From Dasypus novemcinctus (taxonomy: Eukaryota; Chordata; Mammalia; Cingulata; Dasypodidae), in contig NC_080702.1 in NCBI RefSeq assembly GCF_030445035.2, positions 30,999,843 through 31,063,842 on the forward strand: a stretch of DNA of 64,000 bases, given 5' to 3'. The notes under the pieces were generated by a model. That model had not been told where the DNA came from. It was given only the letters and a program-made list of their open reading frames with translations, and made no database searches. Position numbers and translations under genes: made by a program. This document shows, piece by piece, positions 45,236-56,915 of the stretch (positions are counted from its first letter, which is position 1; every line of letters begins with the position of its first letter).

Positions 45236-47349
45236 TTTACCTGGAATATTCTTTAAAGGTAAACTAGCTTTATCACAAGGATACTAATACACCATAGAAG
45301 TTAGTTATCCCTGTTTAATAACCTAGAGATATCTTCTATAAGGCAGCCATTGCTGGCATAAGAGAATTTCATTTTGTTTTAGAATATATGTGTTATGCAA
45401 ACCACCACCATTCTGAAGGAAAGATATTTATTTCTCAATATTCACAAGGCAATAGCAAAAACTTTTGTTGAACCTTTAAGAGATGACCAAGTTCAGAACT
45501 ATAGAAGGAATTACTGATTTGGATCTTAAAGCTTTTTACTTACTTAGAAAAAAAATGGGTACATCAGTCAACTACTCAAGTAACTACTAGCAATTAATTC
45601 TGAGTTAAAATACACTAACACAGTTATCAGCTAATGAATAGTATATACTTTGTGATTTATGCTCTGATTTTTTTGCTGTTTATTCTGACAACCATCTCAA
45701 TTTTGCTACCTAATCTCACTTTACAGGTAAAGGAAAAACAATTTTCTTTTCCATTTTCCTCCTCCCAGTTGCCCCTTTGTCTCATTTGATCTCATTTTTA
45801 GTTTTTTATTTCTGATATGAAGTGGAATTTTCTGTATTCAATTTACAATGGCCTGTATCTTCATCAATTTTGTTTCAGTGATACTGAAATCTTAAAACTG
45901 ATAACTGCAGGTGGTCACAAAATATTTCTATAATAATAAGGTAGCAATATCTATGTTCATTTTTTATGGGAAGTTTCTTAATGAATTTTTAAAGCATGTA
46001 ATTTTTTCCTTTGCCAGCTCACTGATGCCAGAAGAAATTTCTTGGTTTGATAATTGCAGAAATGGTACAAGACATTAGGAAATAGAGACTGTGATTTTCT
46101 TATTTTCTCTAAGAAAGCTCAATCACAGTGTTTTATAAGGCAAAATAATCACAACCTGCCAGAGCAGGTTCCAGCAAACTATAGCCCTCGATCAAATCCA
46201 GCTTTGGGCTTGCTGTGGAGGAGTCATTTCATTTTAAAGGGTTGTAAAGAAAGAATATGCAACAGAGACTATATGAGGCCTAAAATATTTATTACCATGC
46301 CCTTTATTTTAAAAAGTTTGATGATATCTGTTCTGAAGTGTAGTCTGAAATTCAAACTTAGGATATGTTTTGCCAAGAAAAAGTGAAAATATCATTTCTA
46401 TCACAAATATATATCTGGGAATATATACTAAATGCAGTGATGTACTGGAACTGGTTCATAAAAGTAAGACCAGGCTGGCCATATCCAGGAATAGCTATCA
46501 GTGGCAGTGTTTATACCATGAAAATTAGTAAATGCTACAAATAGTGCTTAGGGGAATTATTTATTTTTGTTTTGCTCATTTGTTTGAGATCCACTTTATT
46601 AGTACACAGTTGACAATTTCATACCCTACATGAATTATAAAGTAAAATTTCTATCATAGAATATTGGAATTGAAATGATCTTAAACAGACCTCTGTCTAA
46701 TCCCAGTGAAGTAGTCCTTGGCCTTTCTCATTCACTTCATCTGACTGAAAGTCTGCTTCTTGAAAAGTAGCCCTTTCTATTAGGGATTTGTATAAGAACC
46801 ACCGTGGACTTCCATTTCTGTAATATTGACTAAAAACCTTGCTAAAAATGCAGAGAAATTATAGAAGAAGTACAGCAAGCATTCTTTTAAAAGCATAATT
46901 TTCATGCCTTCTCCCTGATAAGGGACATGTGATGAGCCTCCCTGGCACCAAGGGAATATTAACAAGCACCAATTAGTGATGCTTCTTGACAAAAAGGGGG
47001 AAATACTAAATACAAATTATTTCTTATGGCTAAGAGATTTCAAAGTGAATCAAGAGATATTTCCAGAGGTTGTGTTTTTCACCTCCCTGAAAGATCTCAC
47101 TTCTGCCACAGTAAACAATGCCTCAAGCAGGAGTGCTCCAAAGGGCTCTAGAGACATCCGGACTCAATAAGTAAGGCAGACAACCCCAGGAAATTGGCAC
47201 CCCATCAATAGACATTACCTTGAAATATATAATATTCTATCTCCCCAAAGAATCAGAGTTAGATTCATTTATAATTTCCCTACACTTGGTTCTTTTGCCC
47301 CTTTTATTTGAATTTGTAATTAGCACAACACCTATTAAATTTATGTCCC
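45236..47349. other. No gene recognised
   Basis: AT-rich sequence. The part after about 46970 may belong to the old L1 whose 3' end follows. No exon seen. Confidence 0.4.
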
Positions 47350-48170
47350 AGAGGCTTAAATCTTTGGTCTGTTCATGTGCCCAAATCTCAGCAGAGTTGC
47401 AGCTAAATACCTGTTCTCCAGTTCATCGAACTCACCTAGGACAACTAACAAGGAAATCAGGATGGACAGCTTCCATCCCAAACCCTGGAGTATCTACATC
47501 TATTAGCAAGACAGTTCCATCCATCTGCCCCATGGGATCTAAGCCCTCTCTCAATCAGAAGCAGAGTGGGCATCATTATCCCCAAATCCTCAAGACTGAG
47601 GAATGAACAAACATAAGGGGGAAAGGCAACTATGGACCAAAGTAGACTTTTTCTTATTCTGGTAATGGAAGAGTGTGTAACACTGATATAAAGGCAGTGG
47701 TCACCAGAGGATCTGAGGGGAGGAAGAAGGAATAGGTATAAAATGTGGCATTTGAGGGGCATCGGCCTTGTTCTGCATTATACAGCAGTGACAGATACAG
47801 GCCATTATACATTTTGCCAAAATCTATAAGTTGTATGTGTAATGTGTAAACGATAACATAAACTATAGAACATGGTCAGCAGCAACACTTCAATATTTGT
47901 TCATCAATTGTAACACTAATGAAAGATGTTAATGGGGGAGGGGGAGGGTATATGGGAATCCCCTTTATTATTTTTTTTTTAGTTTTCTTTTCTTTTCTTT
48001 TTTTTTATTGACTTTGTAATAATATTACGTTAAAAATATATATATATGAGGTCCCATTCAACCCCACCACCCCCACCCCCCCTTTATTTTTTATGTAACT
48101 TTTATATAAGATAAAACTTCTTTAAAAATAAAGAAAAAAAAGCAAAAAAAAAAAGTGCATAGCTGTATGA
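47350..48170 (+). mobile_element. Old L1 (L1M-like) 3' end
   Basis: Plus-strand blocks of old L1 3' UTR: AGGGACAGATACAGG-like near 47790, TCAATATTTGTTCATCAATT, TGTAACACTAATGAAAGATG, GGGTATATGGGAATCCCC and, after a nested insertion, TTTTATGTAACTTTTATATA with an A-rich tail to about 48155. Start is approximate. Confidence 0.7.
47970..48078 (-). mobile_element. 109-bp L1 3' end nested in the old L1, with target duplication
   Basis: T-rich complement of a poly(A) tail, then AATATTACGTTAAAAATATA and GAGGTCCCATTCAACCCC, the minus-strand form of the younger L1 3' end. CCCCTTTATT is repeated at 47960-47969 and 48079-48088. Extreme 5' truncation. Confidence 0.88.
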
Positions 48171-48776
48171 ATGCATTTGTCTCCATCAAGGAATAAAAGC
48201 CACAAGAAAACTGGAAACCAGATCATCTAGTGAATGAGCTGAATCCATAGAAGCTGTATGGAGAGTTACTAGTCTCAAAATCAAAGGCTTAGAATTTAAA
48301 ATCATTCAAATACAGGAGAGGAGAGGGTGTTAACATTCAGGTTCACTGATGAAGACAGTACATTTTGGTGATTAATAAATCAGTGAAAAGCCTCTAAATG
48401 ACCAATCATCCAACAACTGGTACAAGTTAGTGAGAGGAAATGGTAACTTTCTAAGGTTGAATTCTGATTGGGAAAACAGTCTTCCCTGAGAAGTTACAGG
48501 CCTGTGTTTCAAATTTGCTTGCTCTGGCAATCTGTAAAATGAACATAAAAGGGCCAGTGATAATCATTAAAGACATTTGGGAGACACAGATGCAAACCTC
48601 CTTTAAAGGATAAAGGTCTTCTAACGACAATCGCGCAAAACACAAAGTTACTGAACACTAAAGGATATAACTTACCTGAGAGCTTGCTTCTTGCAGGGTA
48701 GCCCATATGGTCAGCAGACCTGACAAAAACAAAACATTTTAAATAAAACTGCAGGGGCATTTGAATCTTACTGGCC
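48171..48776. other. No gene recognised
   Basis: Upstream flank of the G2E3 pseudogene; no repeat family recognised. Confidence 0.4.
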
Positions 48777-50721
48777 GTTGGATGGGGCTGCTCCCGGTTG
48801 GCGTGTCCCACGGCGCGAGAATGGAAAAGTGCTACACCCGGTCCCGGAACTTCTGCCAAAACCGCCTTGTAAAATGAATGAAAATTAATCTGGTGACACA
48901 CAGAACCTCGTTGATGTCAAGTGGAATTTGGCAGAGAGGTAAAGAAGAAGTTTATGGTTTTCTATAGAAGACATCAGGAAGAAAGTGAAGAGAGGTTCTA
49001 AACTGAAACCCTTTCTTTTCAAGAAATCTGGTGCTTTAATTGGATATGTGGCACCCCGATGTAAAAAGTTATTATTTTCCATGTGGCCTTCAGAGAGAAT
49101 GTATTTTCCAGATTACTGGCAATTTTGGGTCATTTCGGTGGAACCATCAACCTGTTCAAATAATTACATCTAATTGTTATAGACAGTCTTTACCATGTAC
49201 CATTTGGATTTTATTGAGCCTAGTCCAACATATAGTATATTACGAAGTCCTTGTAGTAAGAATGCTTGGTTTCACAGAAATGGTTTACAGTTTCAAGCAA
49301 TAAACGCAGGAGTGTTTTCTTCAGATGCATGTATGCAATGATAGTGATACATTTCAGAAAGAGATGTTGAGAATGGAATTCATATTCCTGAAAAAGATGT
49401 GTCTTGGGAACTAGAGGAAAATGCTTATTGAGAGCTTTTGCAGCACCATGAGCCTTGTGATGTCCAAGGATGTCGCTGTAAAGGGCAAGAATAGAATGCA
49501 TCTGACAGCAAATGAGAAATAAAACACTGTCAGTGTTGTGGTTCAAGTGGAATCCATTTAGACTGTTGCTCACCACAATCATGGGAACAAAATTGGGAGT
49601 GTTTGGAATGTGGAAGGTATCATCTACAATTTAGGGGATTTCAAAAGAAGCCAAAAAGCAAACTTAGCCTAATTCAAATAATATGGACATTACTGATTGT
49701 TAGAAGAGTCATCACCAAAATTACTCAGTCACCTGGAGCCCAGATCTAATGAGAACACCCCTGGAAGTCCCACTGGCCTGGAAAGGAGCAAGGAATCAAC
49801 CTGTTAGAAGAAGGCAAGGCAGCAAATTTAGAAGAGTTTTTAAACTGTATTAATAGAGTTAGGATTCCCAATTAAAAGAAAAACTAAAAGATTATATATC
49901 AACAAAGCCAATATCTGGAATAGTGCCTTAGATAGATTCAGAAATCAAAACTTTAATCCTGCATACTCAATTGAAACAGCCTATGTAAATGAAAATGATA
50001 AATTTGGCCAAGAGCATCCTGGATCAAAACAAGAATTTCTGAGTCTTTCAATGCAGCATCTTGAAAGCTCATCATTGTTTGAAGGGTCCTTGTCAAAGAA
50101 CTTGTCCCTTAATCCCCAAGATAAATACTACAACAAATATGGCTGACTTTAACTCAGCAATAAATGAATGCTCTAACTACCTACAGCTTATTGGATGTCT
50201 TAGACATTAAGTGATAAATATATGTTGGTAAAAGACATACTTTTCTACCATGTAATTAAGAGAGCCCAAACACCTTTTGAAAGTTTTAAGCAGGGTCTGA
50301 AAACTCTGCATTTTAGGGAAAATTCTGACTTCTCCAGAAGCATTTTGCAGCATCCTCTATCATAAACCTCATAACCTTTCTATGAAAATTCTTAGTGATC
50401 TTTTTACAGTTTACCCATTGTCTAACATAAAACTTTGGGATTTTGGAACAGTTACTTACAAGCTATTGAAAATTGTAAATCTGCAACAACAATGGAAGAT
50501 ATTCTTATTTTTGCAACTGGTTGCAGTTCCATTCCACCTACTGAATTTAAACTCAATCCTTCAACTGAGTGCCTGCGTATGAATTTTCCTATTAGAAACA
50601 AGTGTAGTATCTCTTCCAATAATTAATATTTTTAAAGAATTTCAAGAAAATATGGATTTTGCCATTAAAAAAACACTTTAAGACTAGAAAAGGAAGAAAG
50701 TTCTCACTATGTGGGACGTTA
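48777..50721 (+). pseudogene. G2E3: Processed pseudogene of G2E3 with two block deletions
   Basis: Intronless copy of the G2/M-phase E3 ubiquitin ligase. A GC-rich 5' UTR leads to ATG at 48874 (MNEN, stop, SGDTQNL). The PHD-like region is at 48910-49150 (SSGIWQRG, then [17 protein letters not shown]), with more blocks to 49900. A HECT-like part is at 50155-50260 and 50420-50560 ([16 protein letters not shown]). The C-terminal EKEESSHYVGR and a stop end at 50721. About 35 codons after QNL and about 60 codons near 50121 are missing as clean blocks. Many other stops and frameshifts. 3' UTR probably continues past 50721 and is split by the SINE at 50807. Confidence 0.92.
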
Positions 50722-50806
50722 AAATGTTTCTTTGAACAAAGATGTTTCTTTTAAAGTTGCTATTGAGCCTTTCTTTTGTTTCAGAAATCTGTCCATAATC
50801 ACTTTT

Positions 50807-51171
50807 TTTTTTAAAGATTTATTTATTTATTTAATTCCCCCCCCTCCCCTGGTTGTCTGTTCTTGGTGTCTATTTGCTGCGTCTTGTTTCTTTGTTCACT
50901 TCTGTTGTCGTCAGCGGTTCGGAAAGTGTGGGTGGCGCCATTCCTGGGCAGGCTGCACTTTCTTTTCACACTGGGCGGCTTTCCTCATGGGCGCACTCCT
51001 TGCGCGTGGGGCTCCCCCACGCGGGGGACACCCTTGCGTGGCACGGCACTCCTTGCATGCATCAGCGCTGCGCATGGCCAGCTCCACATGGTCAAGGAGG
51101 CCCGGGGTTTGAACCGCGGACCTCCCATATGGTAGACGGACGCCCTAACCACTGGGCCAAAGTCCGTTTCC
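50807..51171 (-). mobile_element. DAS-type SINE in the G2E3 pseudogene 3' UTR
   Basis: On the minus strand the head (TTTGGCCCAGTGGTTAGGGC) and box B (GGTTCAAACCC) start at the right end, and the body matches the copy at 2430 closely. CCATAATCACTTTT is repeated at 50793-50806 and 51172-51185. It postdates the pseudogene. Confidence 0.95.
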
Positions 51172-52329
51172 CCATAATCACTTTTGAACAAACTTGTCAG
51201 CTTCTGGGTTCAGTAGAATTTATATGAACATGAAGTAATGCTTTGGCCATTTAAGCTAAAAAAATTTTTTGTTGAAGTGTACTAATCAAAATTGGTGAAT
51301 TTTTCATTGTCTTAATATACATGCTTCATAAATTTCAAAATAAATACTTACAGAATGACTGTAAAGAATTCTTGAATCATAGTAGTATAATATATAAGAG
51401 AAAAATGTTTTGCTTTTTTTGAAAATTGTTAGCTGGAAAATGCCACAATGATTTTCCTCTCTTTATGCAATTTTCTAATTATTTCCTTTTTTCTTTAGCC
51501 TAAAGCATTTTGTAGAAAAGCTAAATGGATAATTCCTCTTATATAAATCAGAGGTGTATACTCTTGGCTGTATGTTTATGTGTGCTTTTCTAAAATGGCA
51601 CTAAGTAGGTTGTTAAAAATGCTTGAAAATTATTGATTTATATTAAAACAGAATCATACTGCAGTTAGATTATGCATAATGGGAAATGTTATTATATGAA
51701 AAGGAAAATTGCCCAATATTCTGAAAGGTACAGACATTCCCTTGGCTTGAAAACACTTTAGAGGTAGATATAAAATGTATTTGAAAATATCTAAGAAAGT
51801 GTGTCTTTTTTCAAAGCCTTGACTTCATTTTTTTTTTTTTTTTTGATATCCAATGTGTGGTATTAAACCACAGTTATGCCTGATCCCTAATCAGTTTAGG
51901 TATCTAAATGATCTCAGTAGATTGCCATATGGTAAGTTTGGCTATTTGACATTTATTTATTATCAGGATGGTTGTATGATAGGTAACCTGGCACCATAGC
52001 ACTAGTTATTTTCTCTGGCTTTGAAGGGTATCTGTTATTACATAAGCAATGTAGAAATAAAGTAAAAACAACAACAACAAATAAACAAAATGAAAAATCC
52101 ACTCTAATCTCACCATACAGAGATAACTACTATGTTTGTGTATGTCCTTCTATAAATTCTTTAATAAAATATTTGTATTTCTTTTCTAAACTCTTTAAAA
52201 AACATTTGTCAGATAGATTTAAATATCAATAATTATATTAATAGGAAAAAGAAATTGAAGGCTTAAGTTATAATAAAAAAGGCATAATCACAAAAGACCT
52301 GGGAAATTTTAAAAAGAATGAAGTTAGAC
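51172..52329. other. Probable G2E3 3' UTR continuation, then unassigned
   Basis: The first few hundred bases may be retrocopied 3' UTR of G2E3, since the SINE split it, but I could not fix the end of the retrocopy or find its tail. The rest is AT-rich with no recognised gene. Confidence 0.4.
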
Positions 52330-53860
52330 TTCTGGGGAAAAAACAAAAACAAAAAACAAAAACATCCTCAGAACAGGTTTAGTACATTTCAATATGTATG
52401 TGAAGAAATTACCCAGGAATGAACACAGTTAAATAGAAGACAAGGAAGAAAAGTTAACAGATCTTGAAGATAGAAGGAGAAGGTCTAACATATTAATTAA
52501 AGTATCTGAAGAAAAGGATCCAGAAAACAGAAAAACCTGATATTGAAGATTACTACTGAGAATTTCCCATAAGTGATTAAAGATAAGTGTCCTTGCCTAG
52601 GGAAACGTATTTAATAAAATATAGAAAAAAATGAAAGTAGAATGTACACCTGACCACATTGAAATTAAACTGCTGAATAAAAAGGCAACGAACAGTTTGT
52701 ACAAATAGTCAAAGAGAAACAAACTGACTAATTTTCTTAAAAAAGGAATTTTACCTTTGCTAATATTTTAGTAGCAATAATGGAGTCCAGAATATATGGG
52801 AATAAAATTAATGTGTTAAAAGAAAATTGTTTATAATCACTATCCAGCTTAAATTTGATTCTGAAATAAGGAAAAAATAAAAAAAAAACAATTTTAAATC
52901 AAGAACAAAAGAGAGAAGATTTTCTCTGAGAAAGGATATATTTCATGGTAAAAGAAGTTAAAATCAGAAGGAAGAAATGTATTGGAAGAAAGAGTGGTGA
53001 GAAAGGAATGTACTTGATACAGTGCTCCATCTAAAGAAGGGTTGACTATATAAGATAATAATGAAAATGATTTCTGCTTGGATGGGGCGGGGAGTAAGAT
53101 TAAAATGCCAGAAATCAAATAATATATAAAAGCATTTTAATCTTTGTATTCTTAGTAGAAAAGGATATAAATTGCTTTAGAATTCATGTCAAATGTGTAT
53201 GTTACCATTTTTTAAATTTTAGAATTTTTAAAAATTGTAGAATGTATAACTTCCAAGGCAGGGATGCAAAAATAAAATAAAAATGATAAGGAAAACTTAT
53301 CCAATCCAATAGGATAATGATAAATAGAATCATAGAATAAAAATTAATTTGACCTAAAATTTACAGATGAAATATAAAAATATCTTCTTCAATACATTAC
53401 ATAGGGCATATTTGGGCCAAAATCCAGAGAAAGGCCAAAGTCTACAGAAATAAGTAAAAGCTCACATTTGCATTTAAGGCATTTATTGAACCCAGGGAAC
53501 TTAAGCTTAGATTTTATGGACTCAGAAGAATATCAGAGAACAGAGACAAAGACCAGGATCCACCTCCAAGATGGGGAATATGACAGGACACTCATTTATA
53601 AGCCTGTGACCCCTACAGGGCTAGACATTTCAATGCAAGGTAGATCAGAAAAAAAGCTCTGCTCCCTTGTCTTCTCCTACCAACAGGGGCCTGCAAAAAG
53701 ACTGGCTATCTCAAGTTCTGTCACTATAAGGGGGAAAAGTCCAACAATGTGAATGTACTTAATACTACTGAACTGTACACTTGAAAGTGGTTAAAATGGA
53801 AAATTTTGAGTTGTGTATATGTCTCTACAAAAAAAGTTAAAAATTAAAAAATATTTCTCT
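52330..53860 (+). mobile_element. HAL1/L1-like remnant with 3' end
   Basis: Diverged ORF1-like DNA: GAAATTACCCAGGAATGAA, AAGGAGAAGGTCTAACATAT, GAGAATTTCCCATAAGTG and CCACATTGAAATTAAACTGC, TAATGGAGTCCAGAA. The 3' end has GTGAATGTACTTAATACTAC, TGAACTGTACACTTGAAAG and TGGTTAAAATGGAAAATTTT, which is characteristic of old mammalian L1 ends, followed by A-rich sequence. HAL1 is an L1 relative that keeps only ORF1. Confidence 0.65.
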
Positions 53861-54059
53861 TTGAGAACTAATAACCACAAACAGCCTTCCCTTGAATAGT
53901 TCCTCAGATTTAATGGTCTCAGTTTGGTGGTGCTACCAGTCATATAGCAAGAACTACTGGAAATATTCTCTGAAAGAACCCATGTTCATCCCACGCTGAA
54001 AAGTATTCACAGTGTTAAAATTCCAAGAAATATGGGCTCACAGCAACCAGTACAAGATT

Positions 54060-54720
54060 CAGGTGAAAACAATGTACTATGAATAACAACCAAAAGAAAC
54101 AAGAGAGTAAAATCTGACCTATAAATTCCAATATTGGAACTGTCAAACACAATATAAAATAATTATTTTTTAATATATAAATATTTTTAAAAACACTGAG
54201 GTAAAGTATAGTGACTAAGAGTATTTGAAAAACAAAGTAGAATGTTCTAGGAATGAATATTTTTATAACTGAAATATACTATATGATTATGATCTATAAA
54301 TATATATGAAATATATAATTGAAGCAATAATAAGCTCAATAGGGTTAAAAGCAGTTTAGGTGCAGACATAATACAGTTGAATAAATTAACAGCCTGAAAG
54401 ATAGAACTGGAAATTATCCAGAAATGAAGTACCAAAAGAACCGAAAGATGGAAAATATTTTTAAAAGGAGTGATTTGAACATGGAGAAGAGAATGAGGAT
54501 GTTCAAATACAGCTACTAGGGGTTTCAAATGAATACCTGAAAATATTCAGAGAAAATGTTTTGATGAAATAATGGAGAAATGTCCAGAAATAATTAAAGG
54601 TAGCAAACCACAGAATCCAAATTCCCAATTAATCCAAAACAGAATAAATGAACATATACTATCAAGTTAAAAAATGGTAGATCAAAAATATGCAAGTGAT
54701 ATCTCAAACAAGGAGTTAAA
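54060..54720 (+). mobile_element. Second HAL1-like ORF1 remnant
   Basis: Blocks AGATAGAACTGGAAATTATC, AGAGAATGAGGATGTTCAAA, TACTAGGGGTTTCAAATGAA and GAAATAATGGAGAAATGTCC are in the same order as ORF1 in HAL1 and L1 relatives. It overlaps in content with the copy at 52330, so it is a second insertion or a duplicate. Broken by stops. Confidence 0.55.
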
Positions 54721-55729
54721 ATGTTTAAAATAGTCTAAGGTCTAATGTCCTCATATTCTTCAAGAGGAGCATAAGTTATTAAGTATCTTTAGAGTTGAAA
54801 AACTTAAAAACACTTGACTTTCTATGATAAACACTAAAATGTGGTTACATGAATAAAAAATATATAAAAAACCTAATAGTTAATGGAGAAAGAAGAAACA
54901 TAGAAAAAGCAAGACAAATAGAAATCAAGAAATAAAAATTGTAGAAAGAATGATAAGAAATGTAGATGGACTAGGTGCACTTGTTAAATGTGAAAGATTA
55001 CAAACTGGAATTAAGCAAATCCAGTTATATATGTTATGATGACATTTCAGGCAAAATAGGCTAAAGAACAAAAAGTTTGAGGGGAGGGAGAGAGGATCGC
55101 TTCTTAATTAAGAGATTAAATACTCTGGGAAGAAAACAAAAGCAATTCTGAAATATAATGCACATAATGATAGTCTCAAGAGTATATACTGCAAAAATTG
55201 AAATAATTATCAAACAGAATAGATAAATTCACCTCCACAGTCAATTATTTTTACACCATCTTTCAGTAATTGTTAGATCAAGCAGTCCAAAAAAAATCAG
55301 AAAGGATATAGAAAATTTGAATAATAGAATTGATGAACTTAAACTGACAGACATATATGGAATACTGCATCCAATAACTGTAGATAAGTTTTTGGTATAA
55401 TCCAACCTCAGACTTAAGGATTCCTTTTTTTAAACTTTTTATTAAGAGTGTTTGAAAGAGCAATGTTCATAATTTGCCATAAAAATGCTAAAACAAACAA
55501 ACATTTTTTTCAGGCTCCCATGATCTAATGTTCTATAAGGAGTATTATTGGTTGCAAATTATTAGTTTCCTATAACTGATGTACAAATTAGATTTCTTTA
55601 ATGGGCCTCATTAGGTTAAAAACAAGGTGTCAACAGGGCTGTTATTTTATGGAGGCTCTAGGGGAACATCGATTTCCTTGCTCTTTCCAGTTTCTACAGA
55701 CTGCCCACATTCCTTGGCTAGAGTCCCTG
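54721..55729. other. No gene recognised
   Basis: AT-rich; possibly more of the HAL1-like element, but no diagnostic blocks. Confidence 0.35.
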
Positions 55730-56255
55730 TAGCAGTTTGATATAGCTATGAATTCCAAAATTAGATATTGGATTTTGTTTGTAAACTGGTCTATACCTGG
55801 GCATGATTAAGTTATGATTGCTGCTCCTCTTGGGCCACATCAGTAGGGTGTTGGTGGGTGGGGACTCACAAATAAAAGACATGACAGTGGACAGAGTTGG
55901 GGATTTTGATGTTGGATTTTTTGGTGTTGGAATTTTGATGTTGGAATTTGGAGCTGGAGTCCAGGAAGTGTACACACAGGAGATGAACACAGAGGAAAAG
56001 AGACAGCTCCTTATTCATGGCAGAAGCCCGGGGCAGAGGTGGAGCCATTTGCCTGATAGTCTACAGCTGGCCTTGTGTAGTGAGCACAGCAACTAAGTCC
56101 AGAGAGATATGCAGCCCCATGAAGAGAGGAACCCTCACCCAGAGAGAAGCAAGTCCCATGAAGAGAGAAACCTAAGCCCAAACCCTGGCAGACATTGGCA
56201 GCCATCTTACTCCAACCTGTGGTAAAAGACTTTGGTAAGGGAAGTAACTTAAACT
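55730..56255 (+). repeat. LTR-like interspersed repeat, copy 2
   Basis: Same family as 12185-12850: GCAGTTTGATATAGCTATGA, GAATTCCAAAATTAGATATT, GGTGGGTGGGGACTCACA, GCAGCCATCTTACTCCAAC and AAAGACTTTGGTAAGGG. It lacks the poly(A)-signal-like end of copy 1, so it is truncated on the right. A TTGATGTTGGA element is repeated three to four times at 55905-55945. Confidence 0.55.
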
Positions 56256-56761
56256 TTTAAGAATTTTCATTTGTTAATGTGATAATATTATCCTGATGTA
56301 TGAAGACATACACTGAGCAAATGGGCAGACACAAAGAGTTAGACACAGAAAGAAAACTCATTGATATTATTTATAATTTGCATTATTTTATATACTGTTT
56401 AGCTTTATTTGGGGTTCCAAAATATATATTACTTATAACTGCATATTTAACCTCATCAATTTGAGCAAATAGGCAGACATGAATAGTTTGACACAACGAC
56501 ATAACTTTAGTTATTTTAAACTTCTAATTCTTACAAAACAAGTGTGACTGCAAAACATTTCAGACTCTTGAAACTCTTCTTAATTTGCACTATGACTGTG
56601 GAGTTTTATACTATGACTATGCAGTTTTACACAAGAATTTTCTTTCTTAATGGATTGTAACCAACATGTTCTCAATACTTTAGCACTTTTTTTTTGTTTC
56701 AGAACTTTATATTTTACTTTGAATTTAGCAGAATTTTGGATAAGCAACAAGAGTAATTTTA

Positions 56762-56915
56762 TATATATATTTTAATTATTTATTATTTTTTTAAAATTAC
56801 ATTAAAAAAATATGAGGTCCCATTCAACCCCACTGCCCCCGCCCCCCACTCCCCCCACAGCAACACTCTCTCCCATCATCATGACACATCCATTGCACCT
56901 GGTAAGTTCATCTCT
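56762..56915 (-). repeat. Short L1 3' end fragment
   Basis: TTAAAATTACATTAAAAAAATATGAGGTCC followed by CATTCAACCCCACTGCCCCC and a CATTGCACCTGG block at 56890-56905 is the minus-strand L1 3' end, as at 17640 and 47970. (The first string is at 56785-56820 with minor spacing.). Confidence 0.7.
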
